This document shows, piece after piece, positions 1 through 10,195 of a DNA stretch of 64,000 bases. Within the stretch, counting starts at the first letter, position 1. The number at the start of each line of letters is the position of its first letter. The translations under genes were made by a program, and so were the position numbers. The DNA is from Pythium myriotylum. Lineage: Eukaryota > Oomycota > Peronosporomycetes > Pythiales > Pythiaceae. The stretch lies in the NCBI GenBank assembly GCA_023091665.1, contig JALJCQ010000015.1, positions 2,294,001-2,358,000 on the forward strand, given 5' to 3'. The notes under the pieces are model-generated. The model worked only from the letters and a program-made list of their open reading frames with translations. It was not told where the DNA came from and searched no databases.

Positions 1-1641
1 TCGAACAAAAAACCCAAGCGGGGTTGTTTTGTGTGCCACCTCCAAGGCCACACTGCGCTGGAATGCTCGCAGCTTTCTCAAGAGGACAAAGCAAAGCGGC
101 AAGCGAATGTGGAAAAGTGGCGCGAGGAGAAGGCAGTGAGGGACGCCGAGAAAGCCAGAAAGGACAAAGAGAAAAGGTCTCTGAAGTCTACTCCTAACAA
201 AGTGACACTGACTCGGGACGAATTGGTCGCCCTGATCAGGGACGCAGCCGCGAAGTCTGCCGCAGAGGTTGCGCAGAAACTTCAGCGTGAAGGTCGCCGT
301 TATGGAAACGACGATCCGCGCCAGGCTCGCGGTCACTCACCACCGCGCGAACAGCGTGATTACGCGCGATCACGAGGCCGTAGTCGATCCCCAGAGCGTA
401 ATCGCGACAATCGGAGTCGTGAACGCGGGAGACGCTACGGATCTCCGAGAAGATCTCGATCTCCGGACAGGAGATCATCATTCTCACCGAAAGATGAGAG
501 AACTCAGCATGTGCTTTTTGCTCGAGCGCAAGAACAAGGACCAAGGCGAGGTGACGATTTGGGCGAACACCGATTGGGCGTTTCGCATCCGAGTCCCAAC
601 TTCAACACTCCTGATTTTGGTTGGAGAGGCCACGGCAATTGGCCAGTGCAACCTCGACCAACTGATATCTCGCGGGGACCTCAACAAGGGAAACCGGACG
701 ACCTCCGACGTTACGGACCCAGTGAGGCATACACCCCCAGAGATCAGGAACGTCAGGAACGTCATTACGAACAGCGGAATCATTGGGCTGATGGTCAATA
801 CTCCCACGCCCAGCAGAACAATCGGGGTTCCGCTGGTGGCGTATACGGTGGTGGATTCCATGAGCGCGATTGGCGCGAAGGAGACCAGAGAAGCCGTAGC
901 CAACAAGGAGAGCGGGGAGATCGCAGAGCCAGTGAGGCTCATCGCACAAGTCGTGCTCACGACCACGAGAGATACGATGCGAAGAAGCGACCGCCGCCTC
1001 AGTCGGCACAGAATGCGCCCACTACTAGGGGCGACTCCCGCCATTCTCAACAACCTAAATTGGTCTCGCAATCGGCGAACACCAAGAAGCAAAAGGTGGA
1101 TAAGGTTGAGCGCTTGAAGCAAGCGCATGTTGAGAACGAGCGGATCAAGAATTTCGGTGTGGAGATCCGCGGTCGAACCCCGACGGATGCTGAAATCAAG
1201 AAGCGTGGTCTCGTGCGCCTGGCCTTCACAGGCACCGACGAGATCTGGCGCCGCCCCCGCAAGAGCGCCTACTACCACTACGGCCACGGGATCTATATGC
1301 AAGGCGACTCACCACTGGATGGGTACAGTGATGAGTCTGATGGTGAGGAGCTGGGTCCGATGGGGACACCACTTACCTCTACGACTGCCATGGTGGATGA
1401 GTCGGTCGGGGCTCACAAAGGTGAACCCAAACCAGGACAATCGGTGTCCTCGGTTGCCGATATACCTACACCGACGGCCGAACCTACTAATGTGGACGTT
1501 TCGAAAATAACCACACCGACCGTTGATGGCCCGATCGTACCATCACAGAATTGTCAACAGGACATTTCGGTGGGAGAAGGCGCGGAAGAAGGGCAGATGA
1601 CGCCACCAATGGGAGGTGAGCTCTCTGCAGCGGAGAAGTAG
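1..1641 (+). CDS. gag: Copia gag, C-terminal part, with zinc knuckle and RS-rich domain
   Basis: The frame is open from base 1. It begins with a CX2CX4HX4C zinc knuckle (CFVCHLQGHTALEC, about bases 25-66), the nucleic-acid-binding motif of retrotransposon Gag. A lysine/glutamate-rich helix-like stretch follows. Next comes a long arginine/serine-rich region (about bases 290-490, with RSRSPER and SPRRSRSPDR repeats) resembling the RS domain of splicing factors. The C-terminus is acidic and proline/threonine-rich. The frame ends at TAG 1639-1641, and an ATG in the same frame follows at once at 1642. Gag packages element RNA into particles. An RS tail is unusual for Gag and may affect RNA binding or nuclear localisation (inference). 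Overlapping ORFs in this interval are shadows. Confidence 0.85.
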   Translation, partial: SNKKPKRGCFVCHLQGHTALECSQLSQEDKAKRQANVEKWREEKAVRDAEKARKDKEKRSLKSTPNKVTLTRDELVALIRDAAAKSAAEVAQKLQREGRRYGNDDPRQARGHSPPREQRDYARSRGRSRSPERNRDNRSRERGRRYGSPRRSRSPDRRSSFSPKDERTQHVLFARAQEQGPRRGDDLGEHRLGVSHPSPNFNTPDFGWRGHGNWPVQPRPTDISRGPQQGKPDDLRRYGPSEAYTPRDQERQERHYEQRNHWADGQYSHAQQNNRGSAGGVYGGGFHERDWREGDQRSRSQQGERGDRRASEAHRTSRAHDHERYDAKKRPPPQSAQNAPTTRGDSRHSQQPKLVSQSANTKKQKVDKVERLKQAHVENERIKNFGVEIRGRTPTDAEIKKRGLVRLAFTGTDEIWRRPRKSAYYHYGHGIYMQGDSPLDGYSDESDGEELGPMGTPLTSTTAMVDESVGAHKGEPKPGQSVSSVADIPTPTAEPTNVDVSKITTPTVDGPIVPSQNCQQDISVGEGAEEGQMTPPMGGELSAAEK

Positions 1642-3633
1642 ATGTTTGGGAAGGAGACAGCACTGATGGCCGTTGCATCTGCTTCCGTGGCGACCCTGTC
1701 CGCTGATACGGAGTGGATCGTCGACTCAGGCGCGTCCGCCCACATGACGAAGGACCGCACCATCTTCACCTCTTACACTCCAGTTATGGGCATCGTGGAG
1801 TGTGGTGCCACGACGCATCGGAGCGTCGGCAAGGGGACAGTGCGACTATCGATTGAGGACACTGAGGGGCGCCCGAAGACGCTCTACCTCGAGGACGTGA
1901 TATACGTTCCCGAATTTAAATTCAACCTACTGTCTCTGCGCAAGGCCGTACAGAAAGACGGCATGCGCATCGAATTCGACGATGACGAGTGTCTCATCAC
2001 TCACAAGGAACACGGATACTCGGCGCATGCGCCAGTATCGGACCAAATGGGTCTGTACGTGTTGCCTGCTGTGGGTAAGGAGAGGGCTTTGACGGCTACT
2101 CAATCGGGGAGTAGTGCTGACAAGTTGATGTTATGGCATAGGCGCCAAGGACATCCGGGACGAACTGCAATGAAGGAGCTCTACGAGATCTATTTGAAGG
2201 ACGAGAGGCCATTCTCGAAGTCCCTAATAGACTCGTTTGTATGCGAATCATGCACCTTTGCAAAACTGTCCCGCCTCTCCTACTCACGAAAGGCAGTGAG
2301 AAAGGCCAGATGGCCAGGGGAAGTTACACACAGTGATATCGGTGTCCTGCCTGTGTCAACTTTCAGTGGGTGTCGGTACTTCGTCATATTTGTTGACGAG
2401 TATACCCGATACGTGTTTGTCAAGTTCATGAAGAGCAAATCAGACATATACAATGCTTTCGAGGAGTATCGAAACGACACAAAACACAAGATCAATTGGA
2501 TCTATTACAACATACCGAATGCAGATGAGGAGATGGATCTCCTGCGATCCGACAATGCGAGAGAGTATGAAAAATTGGGGAGCATCATCAAAGCCAAGCA
2601 CGGGATTCCAGTGCGGTTTACACAAGTGTATACGCCGCAGGACAATGGCATCGCAGAGCGGCGTATGCGGATGATTATGGAGAAGGCGAGGGCTTTTCTC
2701 TATGACGGCCATCATCCGGTCGTCCTCATCGGGGAGGCGATCTACATGGCCGTCACACTCATCAACGTGACACCGACGGCAGTTCTCGATGGGGATTCAC
2801 CCCACGAACGGTGGTACAGAAACGTACCTGCTACCTCCCATTTCCGAGTCTTCGGTTGCACGGCGTATCGGCACGTCCCTAAGCAACACAGAAAGAAGAC
2901 GGATGGGAAGGCAATCAAGTGTATTTTCGTGGGTTACAACGCGGACAGAGGTGGCTACAAACTACTTCAACTCACCAATTTGGAGGTGATAAGGGCGAAA
3001 GACGTGGTGTTCATCGAGAACAAACCAGCGCGCTTCCCGCCCGAGATCCTGCGCAAGTACACCGGCGAGCAGACGCGCTGCGGGTGCAACCAGTGCGCAG
3101 TGGCTGAAGAGCGACCGGCTCTAAGCCAGTCCGACCTCGACACCATCAATAGGATGGAGTCGGGCGACGACGACGACGACGAGAGCCGAGTAGACGAACG
3201 TTCCGAGAAGGCGATATCGGGGTTGCCAGAGAACGTTCGCGGCAATGTCGGTGAACAGGTCCCGTCGCAGAGGCGAAGCGGGGACACGCCAATTGGAGGG
3301 AAGGCTCCCAGAGAAGAGTCTCAACGGGGAGACGAAGTCTCAAGGAGGCAAGTCCATCAATTGGATGGCATCGTCGAAGACCAGCAGGCAATGGCCGGGA
3401 GCCAAGGGGCTGCAGCCAAAGGGCGACTGGTCGACGAACTCGGTGCATGGGAAGTTGAGGGCGCCAAGAGGGCGGACGGCCGAATCAACCGCAGAGAGAC
3501 CTGCAATAGGGGCAGCATCTCAGAAGACGGCACGGCCCATCCTCAAAAAGAATCAGTACGATCCGCTAGAGGAACTTGCGCGAGTTCGGTTTGGAGGGAC
3601 GCCCTACCGAAAGCAAGTGCGTTTCGCTGGTGA
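1642..3633 (+). pseudogene. pol: Copia pol, first part: protease, GAG-pre-integrase, integrase
   Basis: This follows the gag stop directly in the same frame (TAG ATG). The protease active site is WIVDSGASAHMTKDR near residue 30. A GAG-pre-integrase segment (LMLWHRRQGHPGRTAM) and a CESCTFAK zinc motif follow. The integrase core has a catalytic Asp in HSDIG, a second in LRSDNAREY and a Glu in NGIAERRMR (DDE triad). FRVFGCTAYRHVPK is the usual copia post-integrase motif. After about base 3120 the protein becomes an acidic linker, and the frame ends at 3633 without RT. RT lies in another frame from 3245, so a frameshift falls within the 390-bp overlap. Expression after gag would need stop readthrough, re-initiation on the adjacent ATG, or an ancestral sense codon at 1639. 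Confidence 0.85.
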
Positions 3634-5902
3634 AGACCATGAGGAGCATGGTCATCCACCGTACAGAGGACCAGACATTGCTCTGAGCGCGAGGGCGCTG
3701 GTGGACCGAGAGCGAAGTACATTGGAGTACCTCGACTCTATCGAGCATATAATCAAGAAGGCAAGGGCGGGGATATTCTCAGTAACCAACCCTGGATTGA
3801 CCAGCACACATGAGGACAACCGATCGGCGGATAGCCATCAAGCGCCGGTAGTCATGCCGTCCACGGTCAATACAAGGCCGTGTCCTGATAGCGTACCGGC
3901 GATTTTGGCAACATCAGCCTTGATCGCACACTCAGAGGTCGCGGCTCCATGGGAAGGCGAACGGAACGATGAACTAAGAACATCCAAGAAACGGCGAAGA
4001 CAACAAAGATTGGCGAACAGGACATGGGAGTCCCAATTAAGCCTAGTCAATCGGACAGAAACCAAGCAGTCTTGTCAATCGGACACAGACTTAGCTCAAA
4101 TATTCGAACACCCACTTCGGCATGGTATCGATGCCAGTGCTGAAAACATCTCACCAGTGGATGAGAAGAACGATCCAGAGGGGGAGACGTTCATATATGC
4201 GATGCTAGCCATCAAATTCGTGGAAGAGCCACGGAGTTATCGCGAGGCGATGAACTCAGAGTACGCGCGTGAGTGGAATCGGGCCACTGACAGCGAATAC
4301 GAATCATTGATCGAGAACAAGACATGGAGACTCGTGCCACTGCCAATCGGGCGGAAAGCATTGAGAAACCGCTGGATCTTTGTGATCAAGAGGACAGCTG
4401 ATGGATCCACCGACAGATTCAAAGCACGATTAGTCATCAAAGGATTCCTACAGAGATATGGAATCGACTACAACGAGGTATTTTCTCCAGTTGTGCGCAT
4501 GGAAGTCTTACGACTTCTACTGGCCATCGCAGCCGCACTCGACTGGGAGATCGAGCAGATGGACGTGAAGACTGCGTTCCTCAATGGCTATCTAGACGAG
4601 GAGATATATATGCAGCAGCCAGAAGGCTACGTACGAAAAGGGCAAGAGCACTTGGTGTGCAAACTCGAGAAGAGTCTTTACGGACTCAAGCAGGCACCGC
4701 GTGTCTGGTATCACACATTTCAAGAGTTCATGATCGAATGCGGATTCAGACGATTGGTGAAAGACTATTGTGTCTTCATCAAGACTACACATGATGGGAC
4801 TTGTGTAGTCAGCGTCTATGTTGATGATCTCATGATCATGGGAAGTCCCCTGCGATTGGTGCAGGACTTCAAGGACTCACTCAAGAAACGGTTTCAAATG
4901 TCGGACATGGGACCGGTGAAGTACTTGCTGGGGTGGCACATCGAAAGAGACCGCAATCGGCGGAGTCTCTTTCTCCACCAAGAGCAGTACTGTACTAAGG
5001 TGTTACATCGATTCAACATGCAGGACAGTCGGCCAGTGGGATCGCCACAAGAGCCGGGGCAGCAGCTATCTGCAGCGCAGATGCCAACGACTAAGGAGGA
5101 GATGGACGAGATGAACAGCATCCCATATCGCGAAGCAGTGGGAAGCTTCATATACCTGATGATGGGAACAAGGCCAGATCTCGCTGGCCTCGTTCGTCAG
5201 GTTAGCAGGTACTTGAAAAGCCCAGGCATGACTCACTGGAGAGCTGTACAAAGAGGGCTGAAGTATCTAAACGGGACGCGCCAGCATGGGATTGTGCTGG
5301 GAAGGAACAACATCAACGAGCACAACATGGACGATATATTATCGGCTTACAGCGACGCAGACTATGGTAACTGTGCGGACACGAAACGATCGGTTTCAGG
5401 GTTCGTCACGTTCCTGTTCGGAACCTCCCCCATCTCATGGCGGAGCTCACTCCAGAAACTCGTGACGCTATCAACTACGGAGGCTGAGTACGTGGCGTTG
5501 TCGAGTACAGTTCAAGAAGTACTGTACCTGCGATCACTACTTGAAGAACTTGGCTTCAAACAAACGCATGGAACGGTGATATACGAGGACAATTAGTCAA
5601 CCATCAAAGTTGCGAGAAATCCTGAGCATCACGGACGATGCAAACACATCGACATCCGATTCTTCTTCGTTCAAGAACGAAACCAAGGAGGATATATTCA
5701 ATTGGAATATTGTCCTACCACTGAGATGGCAGCGGATGCGCTGACCAAGGCAATCGGCCCTCAGAAGTTTGTCAAGCTCTGCGACCTCTTGGGAATTACG
5801 TCTCGCGACGAGTGGATTGACACAGGAAGAAACAAGAAGACATCAAGGAAGGAACAATCGGTTACTTTATTGTGGAGTTTTGCCCTAGCTAACACTCTCT
5901 AA
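3245..5902 (+). pseudogene. pol: Copia pol, second part: reverse transcriptase and RNase H
   Basis: RT (RVT_2) spans about bases 4320-5060: NRWIFVIKRTADG, KARLVIKGFLQ, VKTAFLNGYLDEEIYM, SLYGLKQAPRVWY, and the catalytic box VSVYVDDLMIMG at about 4805. RNase H follows: AYSDADYGNCADTKRSVSG, then STTEAEYVALSS. The frame is stopped by TAG at 5594-5596, in a position where copia elements normally have glutamine (EDN-Q-STIK), so CAG to TAG is the likely lesion. Coding resumes in the same frame through STIKVARNPEHHGRCKHID and MAADALTKAIGP and ends at about 5902. The true upstream boundary is uncertain because the linker is shared with the integrase frame. Confidence 0.87.
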
Positions 5903-6184
5903 AATCTCGTCAATCGGACGGTGATTACGGAGTTGTGTCTGGCGGAGGTTCTCCACTAGTGAGGCACTTGTGAATGGAGTGAATCGCCACCCCAGACACA
6001 AGTATGGAGCACACCAAGCGGGTGTGCTCCCACGTCTCACGCCCGGTGGGTTTCCCCTGCCTTCGCAGGTTTACCACCGGTAGCACAGTCCGGTTCCTCC
6101 AAGAGAGGTTTTACGGTACTGAGGAACAGTTGGGGCTGTATCCTAAAAGACATATTAGTATTAGATAACCGTGGCTTCGGTCAC
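5903..6184 (+). repeat. Probable copia 3' untranslated region and 3' LTR, with hairpin
   Basis: There is no open coding frame after the RNase H end. A perfect hairpin lies at 6006-6030: 10-bp arms GGAGCACACC/GGTGTGCTCC with a 5-nt loop. Such hairpins are common near R-region polyadenylation sites. LTR limits are inferred only from position, because the partner LTR is outside the window. Confidence 0.5.
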
Positions 6185-7601
6185 TCAAATGTAAGACTCT
6201 GGTTTTCGCCCCCAAGGAAGGAAGGGAGAGAGAACTTGTCGGCCGCCAAAGAGCGGTTCCTCTGTGCATCCCAGGACCCAGTCAAGACTTGTGAGACTAG
6301 TGCTAATCACAAGTAACTCGAACGAGTCCAACCGAGGACTTCTCGTAGTGTTGAATGGACCGTTACGCGTGATTACAAGCTCATGTGGCCCAGCCGAAAA
6401 GCCGCCCGTAAGGTTTTGGTACGTGTAGAACGAGCGGTCCATTGCACCCTTGGACTTCCACGGAAGCGGCTCGCCATCGAGCGTGATGTTGATCGATGAG
6501 TCCTGGTCCGCGCCCGAGATCGTGAAGAGAGCCTGCCAGCGTGAATATTTCCCACTGGACGTGAACGGAATCTTGCACGGGCCATTCTTGAAGTCACGCT
6601 CTGTAATCTTTCCGTACGTCAACGTCGACGTTTCCTCGCGGATGTTGTTCGGGTTGGTGAGCCACTCCTTCCAACCAATGCTTGAGAGCGATGGCGCGTT
6701 GTTGGCGCCAGTGTACGATTGACCACCGTTGTATTCCTCACCCACGAGACCAAAGTTGTGGCCCATCTCGTGACGGAGCACCATCGTGCCGGACGTCGGG
6801 CTACGCGTCGAGATGATGTAATTTCCGCCAAGCCCTCCACAGAAGTCGTCGTTGCCGATCATTGACGGATAGTCACAAGCGTTTTTCCCAACGAGGCTGC
6901 AAACGCTTCGTGCCTCATCTCGCTTTGATGTGTACACTTCACGCAGCTCGGTGCCGTCACGGTAAAGCCCAAAGGCCGTGTCCTTCGGCACGCCATTGAT
7001 ACCGATTCCAGACTCATTCGAGGGAACGAACACAGCCCAGATGTTGAAAAGCGGGAGATACTGCATGAACGTCTCGCCACTGAACATCTCGTCCGTGAGA
7101 CGCTGGATATCGCTGAAGAACTTGTCTTCCTCCGAAGCCGTGTACCCATCGCCCATGAACACGACATCAACGCGGTTGCTGGGGTCACCAGAGTACACAA
7201 TCTTCTTGATCGTGTGAGACAGTCTGGAGCGACCGCTTTGCTGGTCCCGCTGTGACAAGACCTCCAGGGCAACGCTCGGCGACGGCAGCCGCGACCGACT
7301 CTTCACTGGCGCCGAAGAGCTCGATCCAGACCTGGTCAGTGGAATCCGCAGGCAGCGACTTGAGCTCCTCGAGGTTGATGCGGTTTTGGCGCACCGTGCG
7401 TTGCTCAATGATATCGGTCGGCTTCCTCACGAGGCGGTGGATCTGAGTCTCCGCGATGGGCTCGACGACCGTGCAGCGAGCGCCTGAACCAGCACGCTGA
7501 TCCAAGAGGACTTTGGTCGAGAAGGTCTTGGTGATCTCGTCAGCGGAGACGAGCGCCAGTAGTCCGCCGATGGCAAGGACGAGCGAAGATGGTGATAGCA
7601 T
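6185..7601 (-). pseudogene. Secreted M64-like zinc metalloprotease, copy 1, 3'-truncated and frameshifted
   Basis: ATG at 7601 starts a signal peptide (MLSPSSLVLAIGGLLALVSA) followed by DEITKTF. After about 115 residues the frame moves by one base (about 7205-7260) into the frame carrying VDVVFMGDGYTASEEDKF and the zinc site HEMGHNFGLVGEEYNGG. Those are features of the IgA-peptidase M64 family. The protein would act outside the cell on proteins; the substrate is unknown. Compared with copy 2, the C-terminus diverges after about base 6320 and ends in unrelated residues next to the copia 3' end, so about 130 C-terminal residues are lost. Bases 6471-8128 are identical to 10860-12517, while 6320-6470 are clearly diverged. 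The frameshift is shared with copy 2. Confidence 0.8.
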
Positions 7602-8128
7602 CGTGAGCGAGACGAGGACTTGGTCTCTGTGTCGCGGTTTCCAGAATGGGAGATGACAGCACGCCACTGAAGTGCATCCTGTCCGCTCCATCCTCCAGTG
7701 CGGGTTGTGACTGACCCTTGCCACCCGCCAGACGAGCGGCGCCTCCCTCCTCGAGTACGGGGTGGTGACTGACCTTGACACGGCGAATGATTAGACTGCT
7801 ACTGGGCGGGTGAATCAACCGAGTGGATCAGTTTCCGTCTTCATTGCTGATACTGTACATCGTCACGTCGCGATGGCACTCACAGGGTTATCAGCAACGA
7901 CCAACCACGGCAGTCCCATGGTGATTAGTCTCATGGTGAAAGTAATCCACAGATAATCTATGCAGGCCATGTTCACTAAGAGTGTCAAGCACGTCGAAGA
8001 CACGGCGAAAGGCGGAACTTCGGGATGCCGTTGATAATCACGTGATAGTCATACGATAGTCCGGCGCACATGTCGTGTCTTCTAACCCGTGGGTGGAACC
8101 CAGATTGCCCTCCACCCAACCATGTGTG
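6471..8128. repeat. Identical duplicated tract, left copy
   Basis: 1658 bp match 10860-12517 with a constant 4389-bp offset and no mismatch seen by eye. It covers the 5' two thirds of metalloprotease copy 1 and about 530 bp upstream. Both edges are sharp: 6470 C versus 10859 T, and 8129 T versus 12518 C, with clear divergence outside. This suggests recent gene conversion within an older tandem duplication. Confidence 0.9.
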
Positions 8129-8657
8129 TGGGATGAAGTTTCGCGCGTTTCCGCGATTGCCTTTCTCCTCATCTGGAATTTCTTTATCCTTTCGTGTCCC
8201 TCCTGTCACTGGTGCCATCCGATGATTTTCTGCGCCACGTGCGTGAGAAGCGACCACCCACCCGTTCCATATGCCCTGGGTTCCAACGATCGAAAGTGCA
8301 CCGCGTAGCCAACAAACTGTGTTTCCAACTATTCCGATACTTTCATGGCCCTCAGCGACATTCTTCCCCTGGTACGATCTCACGTCTGTTGCCCCCACCA
8401 CATCCATCAGAGTGCTTTCTTCTGTCCACAACCAAGTAGTTTGGGTATAGAGATCGCCTACCCTCATCGGATCCTGGCTCTGGAGAAAAATAAACCAACA
8501 CGGTAGGTATCGTACATTTACACACGACAGCTACGGAAGATACAATCGTACCTTCCGCATCGACCGACGCCTGTGACTGCCATCGACTCGCCATTGGCAT
8601 TACTCTGACTTATCACGTGAGGCATCACGCTACAACTCATGTGGATGATAGCATTCC
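7602..8657. other. 5' flank of metalloprotease copy 1, no gene seen
   Basis: Bases 7602-8128 belong to the identical duplicated tract and should contain the promoter of the minus-strand protease gene. The rest is diverged from the corresponding flank of copy 2. Short shared blocks (for example around 8575-8690 versus 13090-13240) show that the older duplication was larger. No convincing ORF was seen. Confidence 0.5.
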
Positions 8658-9730
8658 CTACGCCCATGGCCACCAGCCACTCATGTCTTTGGCGATACAA
8701 GCATGAGTTGCGGGAAAAAAATAGCGGGGGCTCACTTGCTGGTAGAGAATTAGATGGCATCCGTTCGTACAGCACCAGCTTCTGAGGCGTACTGGCTCTG
8801 GGAGCACGGCGAAGTGTCTGGGGCAAACTGGTAGGACCAATCCCGACCCTTCGATGCGCTTCGACGACGGTGGTAGCTCGATGATTTTGTTCAAGGGCGA
8901 TAATCCCGTGTTCACGACTTGGATTGGCACCAGATCATACAACCAGACACCACTCGCCACGAATTTAGCATGGAGAAACAAGACGCGCTCATCGAGTGGC
9001 ACTGTATCTCCCGGACCATCGTGGTCGATTTGATCATGGACGTCAACAACGCTATACGCTATGAACTGCAGCACCGAGAGTAGCATGGACCTGTTTCGAT
9101 CTGGTGCGTGGAAGAGATGCGCAGGAAGGCGAATCCTTGGTCGTTCGCTCCATTCAGCACCTTGACCATCCGCCAGTTTGTCGATCTCAGCACGTAGCCC
9201 GCAGAGCGTTTCTCTGGGCCGCTCGCACTCGACGATTCCGTTCGCCAAGATGGCCAGCTCCTCCAGTTCGTCGACCTCGCAGCTGGTCCCCGATCGCAAA
9301 CGGCCCCGTTTCCGGTAACGAAGGGCCAACCCACGGAGACGAGGCAGCAGGCCAGCGCCTCACGACTTGTTCTTGCCACGCGCAGCGGTCGCCTCGCGCC
9401 TCGCAGCTGCGGCCGTCGGCGTGTTGCTCGTGCACTCGAAACGCCATATCGCACAAGTGGACGCCGCACAGCCACTCGACACGCGGTGCGTCGCAGCTGC
9501 GACGGCAGTGGCTCGAGAATGACTCGACCTTTGCTCGAGAGCCTCCAGGCTGTCGTTGCAGGTCGCCACGGTGAGCTTGGTGGCCATGGCCCGTGCATGG
9601 GGCCGGCCGGTCGTGCACTCGGCCGCCTTCGTCTGGCAGTCGGAGGGGTTTTTTCCAGAGTAGACAGACAGGAACGAACGACGGCTACTTCATTGGGCAC
9701 GTGGTGTCGAACACAACAGATAAGAACCAA
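8658..9730 (-). pseudogene. Degraded ORF of unknown function
   Basis: A 223-residue minus-strand frame (8658-9329) has a helix-prone N-terminal part (EVDELEELAILANGI, LRAEIDKLADG), then DVHDQIDHDG and a long region without recognisable motif. Upstream, two other frames remain open to about 9730 (one with KLTVATCNDSLEALEQ), as if one coiled-coil-containing gene had suffered frameshifts. No family is recognised. It may be non-coding GC-rich sequence. Confidence 0.3.
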
Positions 9731-10195
9731 AGCAACTTCAATGTGCCATCCATCATGTCGTGATAGGTGCCACGAGCATCCATCGTTTGATGGACTGTCT
9801 GGAGCACTGGAGCATAAGCCACAGATCTGGCTTTGTTGTCTTGCTCGGCGTTCTGGTACCTTGGCCTTCGACGTGAAGTCCTGTTTGCACGATGCTGATG
9901 CTGATGATGCAATGAAGCGTATCGAGTTGAACTTTTGCGAATGCTACTAGCTACTAGCTCACGTGTGTGCACGATGATACACGTCAGTGAGACTGGCAGT
10001 ATGATGCGAGACAAGGCATATGGCAAATCGGATCGATAGACCTGTAAGCTTCTGCTTGGTGAAGTCGTTGGTATCGCAAGTGAAGGAGTGAAGATCTACA
10101 GGTTCTTGCACTGAATAGAGCATTTCAAGCGTACTTCTTAGCCAACGGAAAACTGCGGCAACGCGTAAGGCTATACCCAAAAGCAAGAACGGATC
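9731..10195. other. Intergenic, nothing recognised
   Basis: No convincing ORF, repeat or motif was seen between the degraded ORF and metalloprotease copy 2. Confidence 0.5.

Larger units (their letters stand above)
1..6184 (+). mobile_element. Ty1/copia LTR retrotransposon, 5' part outside the window
   Basis: The domain order is zinc-knuckle gag, aspartic protease, GAG-pre-integrase, integrase, reverse transcriptase (RVT_2) and RNase H. Integrase before reverse transcriptase is diagnostic of Ty1/copia. The 5' LTR and the gag N-terminus lie left of position 1. The copy is defective as read: a TAG separates gag and pol, a frameshift lies between integrase and RT, and a TAG interrupts RNase H at 5594. 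Its 3' end abuts the truncated metalloprotease copy at 6185. The exact 3' LTR edge cannot be set without the 5' LTR. Confidence 0.93.

Noticed and set aside
269..1117. Overlapping plus-strand ORF in another frame of copia gag
   Set aside because: Shadow of the gag frame caused by biased composition; no motif.
484..1302. Long minus-strand ORF (272 codons) across copia gag
   Set aside because: It is the complement of a GC- and RS-rich coding region, has no homologous counterpart elsewhere in the window, and the sense frame has clear motifs.
3245..3633. Programmed frameshift between copia integrase and RT
   Set aside because: The two frames overlap by 390 bp in a poorly conserved linker, no slippery site stood out, and copia elements normally use one frame; a mutation is simpler.
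7200..7260. Short intron in the metalloprotease genes
   Set aside because: GT-AG pairs that would fix the frame are only 7 or 16 nt apart, too short for a spliceosomal intron.
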